NCBI GenBank assembly: GCA_021740785.1
Contig: JAIOZI010000008.1
Coordinates: 1 to 64,000, forward strand
Length of the DNA stretch: 64,000 bases
Reading direction: 5' to 3'
Origin: Melioribacteraceae bacterium
Lineage (GTDB): Bacteria > Bacteroidota > Ignavibacteria > Ignavibacteriales > Melioribacteraceae
A program made the translations under genes and the position numbers. The stretch's first letter is position 1. Each line of letters starts with the position of its first letter. The notes under the pieces are model-generated. The model was not told the origin of the DNA. It saw only the letters and a list, made by a program, of their open reading frames with translations, and made no database searches. Of this stretch, positions 37,360 to 46,848 are shown piece by piece.

Positions 37360-39753
37360 TCATTTCTCATTGATAAGATTTACGATTTGATGATTGCTGT
37401 TTTTTTCAATTCTCAGTGTTTTGATTTCCAGTGGCTTGAAACTAAGCTTAATCACTTTATCCAAACCAGCGATTTTTATTGTTGATCTCGTTTTGATGTT
37501 TGCGTTTTCCTGAAGGCGCACTATTAAGGCGTTATTATCCTCCGACTTTTTAAAAGCGAGCATTCTTATATTAGAAGGGGATATCGAAATTCTTGACTCG
37601 TTATATTTATCACCTATCGGAAGATGCGAATAAGTTGCTGCCGGATTATTTATCAAATCCGCAAAGGCACTGATATGTTTTTGAACATAATCCGATTCAC
37701 CGGGAATAACTAAAAAAGTAAAATCATGTACCCCTTGATCAGATCGATTGAGTTCATCGGACTCAGCAAATTTTTGTCCATGCTCATGGCAATAAACCGG
37801 ACTCCTAAGTGCCGATAGCCGAACTTCACCATTTTTATAATCAAATCCGTGAGTGCCGTCATTTATAATTCCCAGTGAATGTTCTCTGCCGTCCAATTTT
37901 CCGTTGATGATAAGCCATCTTCCGTGAACATGCTCTTCGCCATCAGCCGGTCTTTCAATTATTCCGCCGGGAACTTCACATAAAATTTTATCTGAGATTA
38001 ATTTAGTTGGAATTGATAATTTCAACCTGTCGGCTTCATTCCAGTGTACTCTTACTTTTACTTGGATGAGGGGAATAGATGAGTACAGAATGTATTTTAT
38101 AATGACTTTACTCTTGCTATAAGTTAGTATTGTTTCAATAATTTTTCGGACTTTACCTTCTTCAATTACTTTTGAATCTACCGATTGGAATTTCCCGATC
38201 ATGTTTCGGAATTTCCACAAACCGGTTCCCCAGGAGTCCCCATTATCTTTAACTACTATTGGCTGGAATAGATTTCCACTTAATAAATTATGATCTTCAA
38301 AAAAAAGTTTATTGATGAATCCATCCTTAGAAAAATTAACAAAGGATTTAAATTCTGAATCCTCATTTGACCTTTCACCTTCAACAGGTTTGATGTAATA
38401 ATGATAAGCGCCCGCTCCGTTCATTTCATCAACAAAACTTATTTTTCTTCTCCAATGATTGAACGGTAATTTTGCTTCGGGCCATTCTTCCTGGCATTCT
38501 ATTTCTGTTCCGTCCAATCTAAATAATTTCACATGCCACTTGCCGTACCATTTGGGGCGGTGTGAAATCATGAATTCGCATTCAACTGGTAGCATCCCCT
38601 TAATTGGATTAGGATTTATGACAGTCAACGGAATTTCATGATTGTATTTTTTCCCGCGGTTAAAATTAACAGCAGCTTTTAGTTTTATTTGTCTTGATTC
38701 ATGAATCACATTCCCATATAAATTTAACGCATCCTTCTCTGCGGGCTCAGTACATGTTCCGGGCAAAATATCATGAAAATCATTAAACAAATGATTTTCC
38801 CAAATCTGCCGCATCGCATTATTTTCATATTTGGTTTTGTTCAGCCACCAATCAAATGTTGAGAATAATTCACTTTGCGATACTTCGGCAAAACTTTTTA
38901 AAGCTCCTCTTTTGATTCGAGAAAGAGAAGTGTAACAACCAACAAAGATTCTTTGAATATCTCCATGATGCAAGGGAGTTGATTTATGAATGGATTTAAA
39001 TGCATTATATAAATTCTCGGTAGAACTATGAATAATCTTCACTCGTTTTTCTTTTCTTTGAATTTCTTTGATCAGTTTCAAATCATCTCTTGTCGCTCCA
39101 CCGCCATGATCCCCAATACCCCAAAACACCGGAACATCACGATTAAGCTTGAGAGCTAAATCAGTCGCTTCACTTATTCTCTCAGCTAAGTTATCATATT
39201 CTGTGTGATAGAGACCAACTTCAATTCGATAGCTTAAAACCTCGGAACCGTCAGCACCTTTCCATCTGTATAGATTTGAAGGTAATTCAATATCCTCGGA
39301 TTGAGGTCTCATGTGAATATAGAATTTATATCCGGCTTGATTCAATATTTGCGGCAGCCCCCCGCTGTGCCCAAATGAATCAAAGTTATATGCAACTTCA
39401 GGCTCTGCATTGAAATTTTCTCTGAAAAATTTCCGACCGTAAAGTATCTGTCTGATTATAGATTCGGTTTGAGGTAAATTTACATCCGGCTGAAGGAACC
39501 ACCCGCCGCTGATAATCCATCTTTTATTATTTACAAGTTCTTTAATTTCCTTGAATAATGTTGGCTCATATTTCTTAACCCACTTATATAAAACTGCCTC
39601 ATTATGATTAAAAATAAAGTCTTTATTCTCGTTCAATAAATCGACAGTAATACGAAATGTAGATAAAGTTTCTGCACATCCTTCTTCCCATTGCCACTGC
39701 CAAACCGGATCAAGGTGCGCATTACATATTAAATGAATTTTAGGAGTTTTCAC
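37360..39753 (-). CDS. GH38 alpha-mannosidase
   Basis: 797-residue retaining alpha-mannosidase, probably cytoplasmic (no signal peptide). Zinc/catalytic site: HLDPVWQW (H13, D15) and the nucleophile D125 in AYNFDSFGHSGGLP, with H129. The HEHGQ-type and all-beta C-terminal regions are present. It cleaves alpha-mannosides such as 1,2-, 1,3- or 1,6-linked mannose, or 2-O-mannosylglycerate in some members. With the D-lyxose/mannose-type isomerase it suggests a mannose-containing substrate. It is in the minus-strand operon, five bases after the symporter stop; a gap of about 130 bp follows before GH2. Confidence 0.93.
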   Translation of the reverse strand: MKTPKIHLICNAHLDPVWQWQWEEGCAETLSTFRITVDLLNENKDFIFNHNEAVLYKWVKKYEPTLFKEIKELVNNKRWIISGGWFLQPDVNLPQTESIIRQILYGRKFFRENFNAEPEVAYNFDSFGHSGGLPQILNQAGYKFYIHMRPQSEDIELPSNLYRWKGADGSEVLSYRIEVGLYHTEYDNLAERISEATDLALKLNRDVPVFWGIGDHGGGATRDDLKLIKEIQRKEKRVKIIHSSTENLYNAFKSIHKSTPLHHGDIQRIFVGCYTSLSRIKRGALKSFAEVSQSELFSTFDWWLNKTKYENNAMRQIWENHLFNDFHDILPGTCTEPAEKDALNLYGNVIHESRQIKLKAAVNFNRGKKYNHEIPLTVINPNPIKGMLPVECEFMISHRPKWYGKWHVKLFRLDGTEIECQEEWPEAKLPFNHWRRKISFVDEMNGAGAYHYYIKPVEGERSNEDSEFKSFVNFSKDGFINKLFFEDHNLLSGNLFQPIVVKDNGDSWGTGLWKFRNMIGKFQSVDSKVIEEGKVRKIIETILTYSKSKVIIKYILYSSIPLIQVKVRVHWNEADRLKLSIPTKLISDKILCEVPGGIIERPADGEEHVHGRWLIINGKLDGREHSLGIINDGTHGFDYKNGEVRLSALRSPVYCHEHGQKFAESDELNRSDQGVHDFTFLVIPGESDYVQKHISAFADLINNPAATYSHLPIGDKYNESRISISPSNIRMLAFKKSEDNNALIVRLQENANIKTRSTIKIAGLDKVIKLSFKPLEIKTLRIEKNSNHQIVNLINEK

Positions 39754-39758
39754 TTTAA

Positions 39759-41519
39759 TTAAACCTCGTCTTTTGCCGGAAGATTTTTATACCAAGTAAA
39801 ATATAGCGCTATTGCAAGTACGACAATAGTAGCAGACCATGCGTAAACTTTATCCCATTGTCTCATGAATGCATAAAAGGGTACTAATGCTAATGATAAC
39901 TGAAATACTGCCGTCAGTAATCCGTTAAGCATATCAATTTGGGGCATCTTATCATTTGCGGGTACGAGACCTCTTCTAACTGCTTCTTCCTTTATTGGTT
40001 TCCAAAAACCGAAAGGTCTTATCCTGCTGTAAAAGTTAACTAAAATATCAGTATCAGTTGGTTCGTGAACAAATCCGACTATTAAACAAATAATTAAACT
40101 GACAATTGTATCAACCGCTAAAGTTTCGGCTGAACCCCAGTCCGGGAAAATTAATTTTTGCAGAAGTATAAAAACAGCCGTAAGTCCCATTCCCCAGACG
40201 AAAGCTTTTGCACTGAATCTCCACCAGTGCCATCTCATGGTTGACGGTACAAGAATCATAGTGACAATAACAAAAATCATAACTTCCCAAGCAGATATAA
40301 TACTATCGAACGCGAGGCTGAATATGAAAGCAAATAGCAGAGCCAGCATTGATGCAAACTGACCGATTCTCACCAATTTTTTCTCGTTCATTTTTTTTGC
40401 GATGTATCTTTTAAGAAAATCATTCACTACAACAGAACTGGTCACATTTATCATAGCATCAAGGGTAGACATAAGTGCAGCCAGCAGAACAGCAAGGAAC
40501 AGCCCCCTAATTCCGGTCGGCAAATTTGTAAGTACGAGCGGCATTATTTTTTCAGCATCAAAAGAAGTTTCAACTCCGATATAATAAATCCCGAGAACAA
40601 GAAAAGCGCATCCTAAAATCCATCTTAAGGTATAACCTACAGTCCACATTCCGCCGGCAAGAGCGGCATCACGCGGGCTGCGTGCGGTAAGGAAAAATTG
40701 AAAATCCCAGACATTCGGTCCGGCTAAAACTCTAAAGATAAGCCAGGAAAATCCAGCCATTAATATTGGTCCAAAGAAATAAAAGTGATGATAACTCTCC
40801 GGGGTATTATCAAGATAAGAGGGCCATAGTGTCCATGAAATTTCGAGCGAACTCCACTCCGCAACCTTTGAAGTCATTAAGTCCGCACCCGCATCATTTT
40901 GAAATACAATAAAGGTTAGAATTACAGCCCCGACTGCAATTAGGACAGTCTGCAGCATATCTGTTAATATAACTCCGAAAAATCCGGCAAGTGTCACATA
41001 AATTCCGACAATAGAAAAAACGATTAATGTTGCCTGCCATCGTTCAAGCGGAAGAAATTCCTCGGCAAACTTACCAATTCCGACTGCGATAAACATCAAG
41101 TTAAAAATCATTAAAACCAGCAGAAAAACAGCCGCAGCAATACGTGCTTTTTCTGCATCTTTATTATCACCGAAACGAGTTTGATTCCATTCGGCAAATG
41201 TCATTACACCCGATCGGCGGATCCACTTAGCTTGAAATGCCATGTAGAATGCTATTATGAACCACCCCCAAAAAATATGGGTCATCCAAATACCTTTCAT
41301 TCCCAAATAAAACAGAGCGCCAACCATCGCCATTGTTCCACCGATATCGATATAACTTGAACAGCCCGATAAACCAAGCATCCACCAAGGGACATTTCTG
41401 CCTGCGAGATAATAACCGTCTAAGTGTGCCGTAGCTCTTTTTTGTACCCAGAAACCGATAATTGCGACTAATGCAAGATATCCAAAAATTATAACGAGAT
41501 CAGCGACGTCTAAATTCAT
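39759..41519 (-). CDS. Sodium:solute symporter (SSS family)
   Basis: 586-residue inner-membrane symporter with about 14 hydrophobic helices. The opening YLAGRNVPWWMLGLSG is the SSS family signature at helix 1; the middle has GFFGVILTDMLQTVLIAVGA and the later AALMSTLDAMINVTSSVVVNDF matches the sodium-site helix. Members of this SGLT-like branch import sugars or other small solutes with sodium. First gene of a minus-strand operon that continues with GH38, GH2 and the MtaA-like protein, behind a promoter overlapped by LacI-type site 4. It gives the locus a second uptake route besides the ABC transporter, perhaps for monosaccharides. Confidence 0.92.
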   Translation of the reverse strand: MNLDVADLVIIFGYLALVAIIGFWVQKRATAHLDGYYLAGRNVPWWMLGLSGCSSYIDIGGTMAMVGALFYLGMKGIWMTHIFWGWFIIAFYMAFQAKWIRRSGVMTFAEWNQTRFGDNKDAEKARIAAAVFLLVLMIFNLMFIAVGIGKFAEEFLPLERWQATLIVFSIVGIYVTLAGFFGVILTDMLQTVLIAVGAVILTFIVFQNDAGADLMTSKVAEWSSLEISWTLWPSYLDNTPESYHHFYFFGPILMAGFSWLIFRVLAGPNVWDFQFFLTARSPRDAALAGGMWTVGYTLRWILGCAFLVLGIYYIGVETSFDAEKIMPLVLTNLPTGIRGLFLAVLLAALMSTLDAMINVTSSVVVNDFLKRYIAKKMNEKKLVRIGQFASMLALLFAFIFSLAFDSIISAWEVMIFVIVTMILVPSTMRWHWWRFSAKAFVWGMGLTAVFILLQKLIFPDWGSAETLAVDTIVSLIICLIVGFVHEPTDTDILVNFYSRIRPFGFWKPIKEEAVRRGLVPANDKMPQIDMLNGLLTAVFQLSLALVPFYAFMRQWDKVYAWSATIVVLAIALYFTWYKNLPAKDEV

Positions 41520-41570
41520 TAAAGTTCTCCAGAAGCAACTGTTGAAATATCAGGAAATTTCTTATATTTA

Positions 41571-41613
41571 TGTTAACGTTAACAATAATAATAAAAGTAG
41601 ATTTGATTCACAA
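41571..41613 (-). promoter_or_regulatory. Promoter with LacI-type operator, site 4
   Basis: On the minus strand, TTGTGA (41613-41608), 17-bp spacer, TATTAT (41590-41585), and directly next to it the perfect palindrome TGTTAACGTTAACA (41571-41584). It controls the symporter operon. Being between divergent genes, it may also affect the six-hairpin glycosidase at 41718. Confidence 0.8.
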
Positions 41614-41717
41614 GACCTATGCGTATTAATTTAGTATAAATTTTTGTTCCGTTTCGAAAAATAAAGAGTTCGTTTGAGGAAGTGAATTATTAAAATAAAT
41701 TTATTTTGGAGTGATTA

Positions 41718-43952
41718 ATGAACAAGAAAACAAATATTTCAAAGTATCTCGTACGAAAGGATAAGTGGTATTTGGGCGGTGGAGATAAACTTTTATGGGC
41801 GCCTCCTTTTCCACAATGGCTTGATTATCCGGGCTGCTGGGATAGAATTCAATACTATAATATGGCAATCGAAACCGGCTATACTTGGACAATACTTGAT
41901 AAAGAAAGTAAAGAGATCAAACTGAACTTTAAGGATAGAACTTGGTATCCCAGTAAGTTAATCTCTGAATTTGCCACAGATGGATTGGAAATAACCGAAT
42001 CACGTGCGATGCTTCGTAATGATGTTTTAGCATCAGAAATTATGATTAGAAATAAAACTAATTCGGTGAAAAATCTTTCATTTATTCTTTGGACTGTTCA
42101 CGATCATAAAGTTAAATCGGGAAGCGGCTGGTTATCTAATGTTAAGGTTAATGATGGAATTATTTCATTTACAAAAAATGTAAATGATTCGAAACGACCA
42201 TTAACAAAGTTTGGCTGTGCTTTGGGAATTAGTAAAAAAGCGAAATCCACTACGATAAATTCGAGTCAAGGAGGCAATTTACAGCCGCATTACAAATTCA
42301 CTCCTTTCCCGGAAAAATTTATTAATGGATCACTCCCCAATGAAATAAAAGTTAAAGGAATGGAAGATGGTGTAATTTACTTGGGAATTCATACTGAGTT
42401 AATAATTAAGCCAAATTCAACTCAAAAAATAAACGCCGGTTTTTCCGCCGGTACAAATTCTAAGACAGCAGTTGAACAGCTCAAAAATTCTATTAAAAAA
42501 GATATCGTTAAAGACAGCGATGAAAACTGGCAGAAAATATTTAATGGTGTTCCGTACTTCGAATGCAGTGATGATTATATAGATAGATATTATTGGTACA
42601 GGTGGTATGGATTGAGATTGTTTACAATCTACGGCGGTGAAGGAAATTATAAATATCCTGCTGTCTGTGAGGGTTTGGGAAATTTCCGGGCGCCGATCAC
42701 CTATAGCGCAATGTGCCACATGCTGGAGACGAGATGGATGAAAAATCCGGAAGTGGCTGAAGGCAGTTTGTTAAATTTTATTAGTAATCAACGTGAGGAT
42801 GGCGGATTTAGAGGCTATATCGATTTTAATGTTTACCGACAGGAGTTTTTCTATCACGGTAATTGGGGAAATTCCGTTAATGAAGTTTATAATGTTTTTA
42901 ATGATAAAAAATATTTGGAAAAAATATACCCGGGCTTGAAAAAGTACGCAGACTATTTTGATAAACAAAGAGATAAGGAAAACAGCGGACTCTATGATAT
43001 AGAGAATCATTATGAAACGGGACAGGAATATATGCACCGTTATATTGCAGTTTCAAAAGACGCCGATAAAGATCACTGGGGTGATGTATTCAGATTAAAA
43101 GGTGTCGATGTAACAATTTATATCTATGAATTGAAAAAAGTATTAGCGAGAATTGCCGGGATACTTGGTAAAAGTAAAAAGGAAGAAAATAATTGGATCA
43201 GCGGTACTGAAAAAACCAAGCATGCAGTCCTGAATGAAATGTGGGATAAAAGAGATGAGATGTTTTATGATATAAATCCCTTTACTAAAAAGAGAACAAA
43301 AGTTAAAGCTGCTGTTTGCTTCTATCCGTATTTCACTGATATTGTTGATGATTCTCATCTGCCGGGATTGAAAAAACATCTGCTGAACCCAAATGAATTT
43401 TGGACTGAATGGCCTGTTGCTTCTTCGAGTATTGATGATAAATATTATTCATCCGATGCGGAATGGAAAGAACAGAGAATGAACTGCCCGTGGAACGGCA
43501 GAGTTTGGCCAATGACCAATAGTCATATTGCCGAAGCGCTTGCTGTTTCCGCAATTAGATTTAATGATGAGGAATTATTTTCCAAGAGTGTTGAGTTTAT
43601 GAATAAATTCATCCGAATGATGTTTTATGATCAGGATCCTAACCGCCCAAATTGTTATGAACATTATAATCCTAACAACGCAATTCCAAGTATTTATAGG
43701 GGTGTTGATGATTATCAACATTCGTGGGTTGTTGATCTGATTATGAAATATGTCGGCGGAATTCAGCCAAAAGAAAACTCTATCGTGATCAATCCATTTC
43801 CGTTTGAGATGAATCATTTCGTTTTAGATGAAATATTTATTCGCGGACGAAAAATAAAAGTGGAACGAAAAAATAAATCATTTACGGTCACCGTTGATTC
43901 AAAAGAAAAGCACGTTTCAAAAATCGGGAAACAAATAATTATAAACCTTTGA
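41718..43952 (+). CDS. Six-hairpin glycosidase, MGH1/trehalase-like
   Basis: 744-residue predicted glycoside hydrolase. An N-terminal beta domain (about 1-270) precedes an (alpha/alpha)6 barrel containing YYWYRWYGLRLFTIYGG, GNWGNSVNEV and the acidic motif NHYETGQEYMHRY (E433), then PWNGRVWPMTNSHIAEAL. A second catalytic acid cannot be fixed. It is a distant relative of the enzyme at 19290 but not a close copy. No signal peptide, so probably cytoplasmic. It is followed by the fusion protein 13 bp downstream and shares the control region with the symporter. GGAG precedes the ATG. Substrate unknown. Confidence 0.72.
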   Translation: MNKKTNISKYLVRKDKWYLGGGDKLLWAPPFPQWLDYPGCWDRIQYYNMAIETGYTWTILDKESKEIKLNFKDRTWYPSKLISEFATDGLEITESRAMLRNDVLASEIMIRNKTNSVKNLSFILWTVHDHKVKSGSGWLSNVKVNDGIISFTKNVNDSKRPLTKFGCALGISKKAKSTTINSSQGGNLQPHYKFTPFPEKFINGSLPNEIKVKGMEDGVIYLGIHTELIIKPNSTQKINAGFSAGTNSKTAVEQLKNSIKKDIVKDSDENWQKIFNGVPYFECSDDYIDRYYWYRWYGLRLFTIYGGEGNYKYPAVCEGLGNFRAPITYSAMCHMLETRWMKNPEVAEGSLLNFISNQREDGGFRGYIDFNVYRQEFFYHGNWGNSVNEVYNVFNDKKYLEKIYPGLKKYADYFDKQRDKENSGLYDIENHYETGQEYMHRYIAVSKDADKDHWGDVFRLKGVDVTIYIYELKKVLARIAGILGKSKKEENNWISGTEKTKHAVLNEMWDKRDEMFYDINPFTKKRTKVKAAVCFYPYFTDIVDDSHLPGLKKHLLNPNEFWTEWPVASSSIDDKYYSSDAEWKEQRMNCPWNGRVWPMTNSHIAEALAVSAIRFNDEELFSKSVEFMNKFIRMMFYDQDPNRPNCYEHYNPNNAIPSIYRGVDDYQHSWVVDLIMKYVGGIQPKENSIVINPFPFEMNHFVLDEIFIRGRKIKVERKNKSFTVTVDSKEKHVSKIGKQIIINL

Positions 43953-43965
43953 CGAGAAAAATAAA

Positions 43966-46746
43966 ATGAAAAAAATTATATTTTTATTCGTAACTATAAT
44001 AGTCAGCGCAACTGCATTCGCTCAATCTATTTTGGAATTTGATTACCGGGTTGATGAAAACGGAAACATAATATTTGATGTGATTCAAAATGACGGTAAA
44101 ATTGAGACATCACCAATTAACTTTTTTTCATTGTTATTAAATGATCGACTCATAAATTCTTCTGCTGCGAAAACTGAAACGGATGGAAACGAAGTGCACG
44201 CAGTATTTTCCGAAGGACTCGCAGTTGTGATAAATAATGTTAAAGATGAAAGCAGGGGAAAAGCCTTCGAGGTTATTTTTTCCAATCAAACTGATACGGA
44301 ATTGAAACTAGCAAACATTGTACCTTTCGGAGTAAATGATAAATATGTTTTTATAACTGCAGACGGACCTGAAGACGGTGTTAATTATTTATCCCGTTCA
44401 AAATTATTCCGCCCGGGTGTCGGTCCGGTTGGCGTAGTCTTACCTGATAATCTCTGGCACCTTGGATTTTGCAGTGTTGAATTGAACGATGGAATTTCGG
44501 TTACGGCAATTGCTCGCCGGGGTGAATCGGAAAATTCTGATGTTAGAAGATGGTACACAAAGTTAAAAGAAGACGGCTTCGTTAAATACAAGTTCTATAT
44601 TGAAGTACACGAGGGAGATTGGAAGTCGGGACTTAAGATAATGTTTCAAGACCGATGGCTGTATGATTTAGAGGAATTCGATAATTCCTTATTCGAGCGT
44701 AAAGATCTTGAATGGGTTCGCCATGATTATGTGATGACAATTCAAATGGCATGGGACCAAGCGTATCACGATGCTCTTGAAAACAAATACTATTTTGAGG
44801 ATATCTTGGAGGATGCTGAGCCTCTTTTCGGGGGTTACGATTCATATCAACTTTGGCCTACCTGGCCTCGATTGGGGTTAGATCAGCGGAATCAATTTGA
44901 TCTTTATCGAGATTTGCCCGGTGGTATTGAGGAGATAAAACGTCAGGTCGATTATGCTCACAGTAAGGATGTAAAATATTTTATCGCTTACAATCCATGG
45001 GATGCGAGTACCAGGAAAGAAGATCATTTGAAAGGGATGGCGGATTTAATAAGAGATACCGATGCAGATGGTGTAATACTTGATACGCGCGGGGAATCCA
45101 GCGCCGAATTACAAGAAGCAGCAGATGCGGTTAAGGAAGGTATTGTGATGTATAGTGAGGGAATGGCGATTCCTAAACACATGCCCGGTATTGTTTCGGG
45201 TCGAGTTCATGATGCAATTTACATGCCGCCGCCGGTCAATATGAATAAATATATCAAACCGGAATTTGCAATATTTCGAGTGCTTCAGCCGAAGGACGGA
45301 CATATTCATCGTGAAATAGGAGTTTCTTTCTTCAATGGTTACGGAGTTGAGATTAACATCATGAGAGCAGGCAGACCTCATTGGCTGGAGGCAGAATATA
45401 AATATCTCGGCAGAACCACAAAAATACTGCGCGAAAATACCGATAATTTTTTAAGCCGTGATTGGGAACCTTTGATTGAATCAAAGAAAGATAGCATTTG
45501 GGTAAACAAGTGGCCATCCGATGATAAAGTTATTTATACTATTTATGGCTTAATTCCAGAAGGATTTGATTCACCGTTATTTGAGGTAGAGCCTGAAGAT
45601 GATTTTCATTATGTAAGTTTATGGAATCATGAAGAATTAGTTCCGGAGGAAGTTAACGGCAAATTCTATGTAAAGTCCAGTACGGAAGCGTTTAATGAAT
45701 CTTGGCTGGGAACTAGAAAAGAAGGCAGTGTAGATTGTATTGCTCAACTGCCCAAACTTCTGGATGTTAAACTTGATGGAGATTCATTAAAATTTGGTTC
45801 TAAAAAGGGAAGTGAAATCCTGATTTGGTCCGGCAGTACGGAATACAGCAACTCACCGCAAAAATTTGATATCGATTATAAAACAATTTCTTTAATGGAA
45901 TATTTCCCGAAGAAAGAGGAGAAATTCATTGTTCAACTGTTTGATAACGGGAAATTATTGGATGAAAGAATTGTTGATATTGGATTGGGAGCACCTCGGT
46001 TAATAAGCAGGATTGAAAGAACCGAACCTGCCGAAACAACTCCCGAAGGAATGGTTAAAGTAACCGGGGGCGAATATATTTTTATGATGGAACCGACTGA
46101 GGATCCAAACCCAGTGGTATTTTATCCTGATTATTCGAGTCCGAGAAATATAAATATAAAAACGTTCTATATGGATAAATATCCCGTTACTAATCAGCAG
46201 TATTATGAGTTTATGCAAGAATCCGGTTATCAGCCTGCAGATAAATCTAATTTCCTTGCACATTGGGAAAACAGAAAGCCGCCTGTTGGCAAAGAAAATC
46301 ACCCGGTGATAAATGTTAACATGGATGATGCAAAAGCTTATGCTGAATGGGCGGGGAAGAGACTTCCGACAAGTATAGAATGGCAGTATGCTGCTCAAGG
46401 TACTGATGAACGTATTTACCCATGGGGAAATGAGTTTGATTCTGATAAGTGTAATGACGGATTAAACCATACAACCCCGGTTGATGCATACCCTGAAGGC
46501 GCTAGTCCGTTTGGGGTGGAAGACATGGTGGGTAATGTATGGCAGCTAACAAATGATATTTATGATAATGCCAGTTACTATTTCGGGATACTTCGAGGCG
46601 GAAGTTATTATAATCCCTCTTCATCGATCTGGTATGTTGTGGGTGGAGCATGGCCGGTTACAAAGCATCAAATGCTGCTTTTGGTCGGACCCGGCTTCGA
46701 TCGAAATGCAACTGTTGGCTTTCGATGCGTTAAAGATGCACAATAA
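43966..46746 (+). CDS. Barrel-type putative glycosidase fused to an FGE-sulfatase-like domain
   Basis: 926-residue secreted protein (signal peptide MKKIIFLFVTIIVSATAFAQ). Residues about 20-240 look like a beta domain, 240-500 a TIM barrel (FIAYNPWDAS, TDADGVILDTRGES, IVMYSEG) that resembles glycosidase-like barrels, with D and E residues at the strand ends. The C-terminal 235 residues form an FGE-sulfatase/SUMF1-like domain (VKVTGGEYIFM...MDKYPVTNQQYYEFM...RLPTSIEWQYAAQG...MVGNVWQLT...TVGFRCV). The two active-site cysteines of real formylglycine-generating enzymes are not seen, and no sulfatase is in the window, so the domain probably binds ligands or acts structurally. Confidence 0.75.
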   Translation: MKKIIFLFVTIIVSATAFAQSILEFDYRVDENGNIIFDVIQNDGKIETSPINFFSLLLNDRLINSSAAKTETDGNEVHAVFSEGLAVVINNVKDESRGKAFEVIFSNQTDTELKLANIVPFGVNDKYVFITADGPEDGVNYLSRSKLFRPGVGPVGVVLPDNLWHLGFCSVELNDGISVTAIARRGESENSDVRRWYTKLKEDGFVKYKFYIEVHEGDWKSGLKIMFQDRWLYDLEEFDNSLFERKDLEWVRHDYVMTIQMAWDQAYHDALENKYYFEDILEDAEPLFGGYDSYQLWPTWPRLGLDQRNQFDLYRDLPGGIEEIKRQVDYAHSKDVKYFIAYNPWDASTRKEDHLKGMADLIRDTDADGVILDTRGESSAELQEAADAVKEGIVMYSEGMAIPKHMPGIVSGRVHDAIYMPPPVNMNKYIKPEFAIFRVLQPKDGHIHREIGVSFFNGYGVEINIMRAGRPHWLEAEYKYLGRTTKILRENTDNFLSRDWEPLIESKKDSIWVNKWPSDDKVIYTIYGLIPEGFDSPLFEVEPEDDFHYVSLWNHEELVPEEVNGKFYVKSSTEAFNESWLGTRKEGSVDCIAQLPKLLDVKLDGDSLKFGSKKGSEILIWSGSTEYSNSPQKFDIDYKTISLMEYFPKKEEKFIVQLFDNGKLLDERIVDIGLGAPRLISRIERTEPAETTPEGMVKVTGGEYIFMMEPTEDPNPVVFYPDYSSPRNINIKTFYMDKYPVTNQQYYEFMQESGYQPADKSNFLAHWENRKPPVGKENHPVINVNMDDAKAYAEWAGKRLPTSIEWQYAAQGTDERIYPWGNEFDSDKCNDGLNHTTPVDAYPEGASPFGVEDMVGNVWQLTNDIYDNASYYFGILRGGSYYNPSSSIWYVVGGAWPVTKHQMLLLVGPGFDRNATVGFRCVKDAQ

Positions 46747-46774
46747 ATTTGTTTTAAAAATCCCTTGAAAATAT

Positions 46775-46833
46775 TTGACTTTATTTCAGGATTTACTAAA
46801 TTTCTTTTTGAAAAAATATTGTTAACGTTAACA
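46775..46833 (+). promoter_or_regulatory. Promoter with LacI-type operator, site 5 (ABC importer operon)
   Basis: TTGACT (46775-46780), 16-bp spacer, TAAATT (46797-46802), then the perfect palindrome TGTTAACGTTAACA (46820-46833), 16 bp before the start of the binding-protein/permease fusion. Confidence 0.78.
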
Positions 46834-46848
46834 TAGAAGAAACGTAAT

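Noticed and set aside
46000-46398. 132-residue frame antisense to the FGE-like domain
   Set aside because: Shadow of a well-supported coding region.
46030-46746. Sulfatase-modifying enzyme role for the FGE-like domain
   Set aside because: The active-site cysteine pair is not seen and no sulfatase gene lies in the window.
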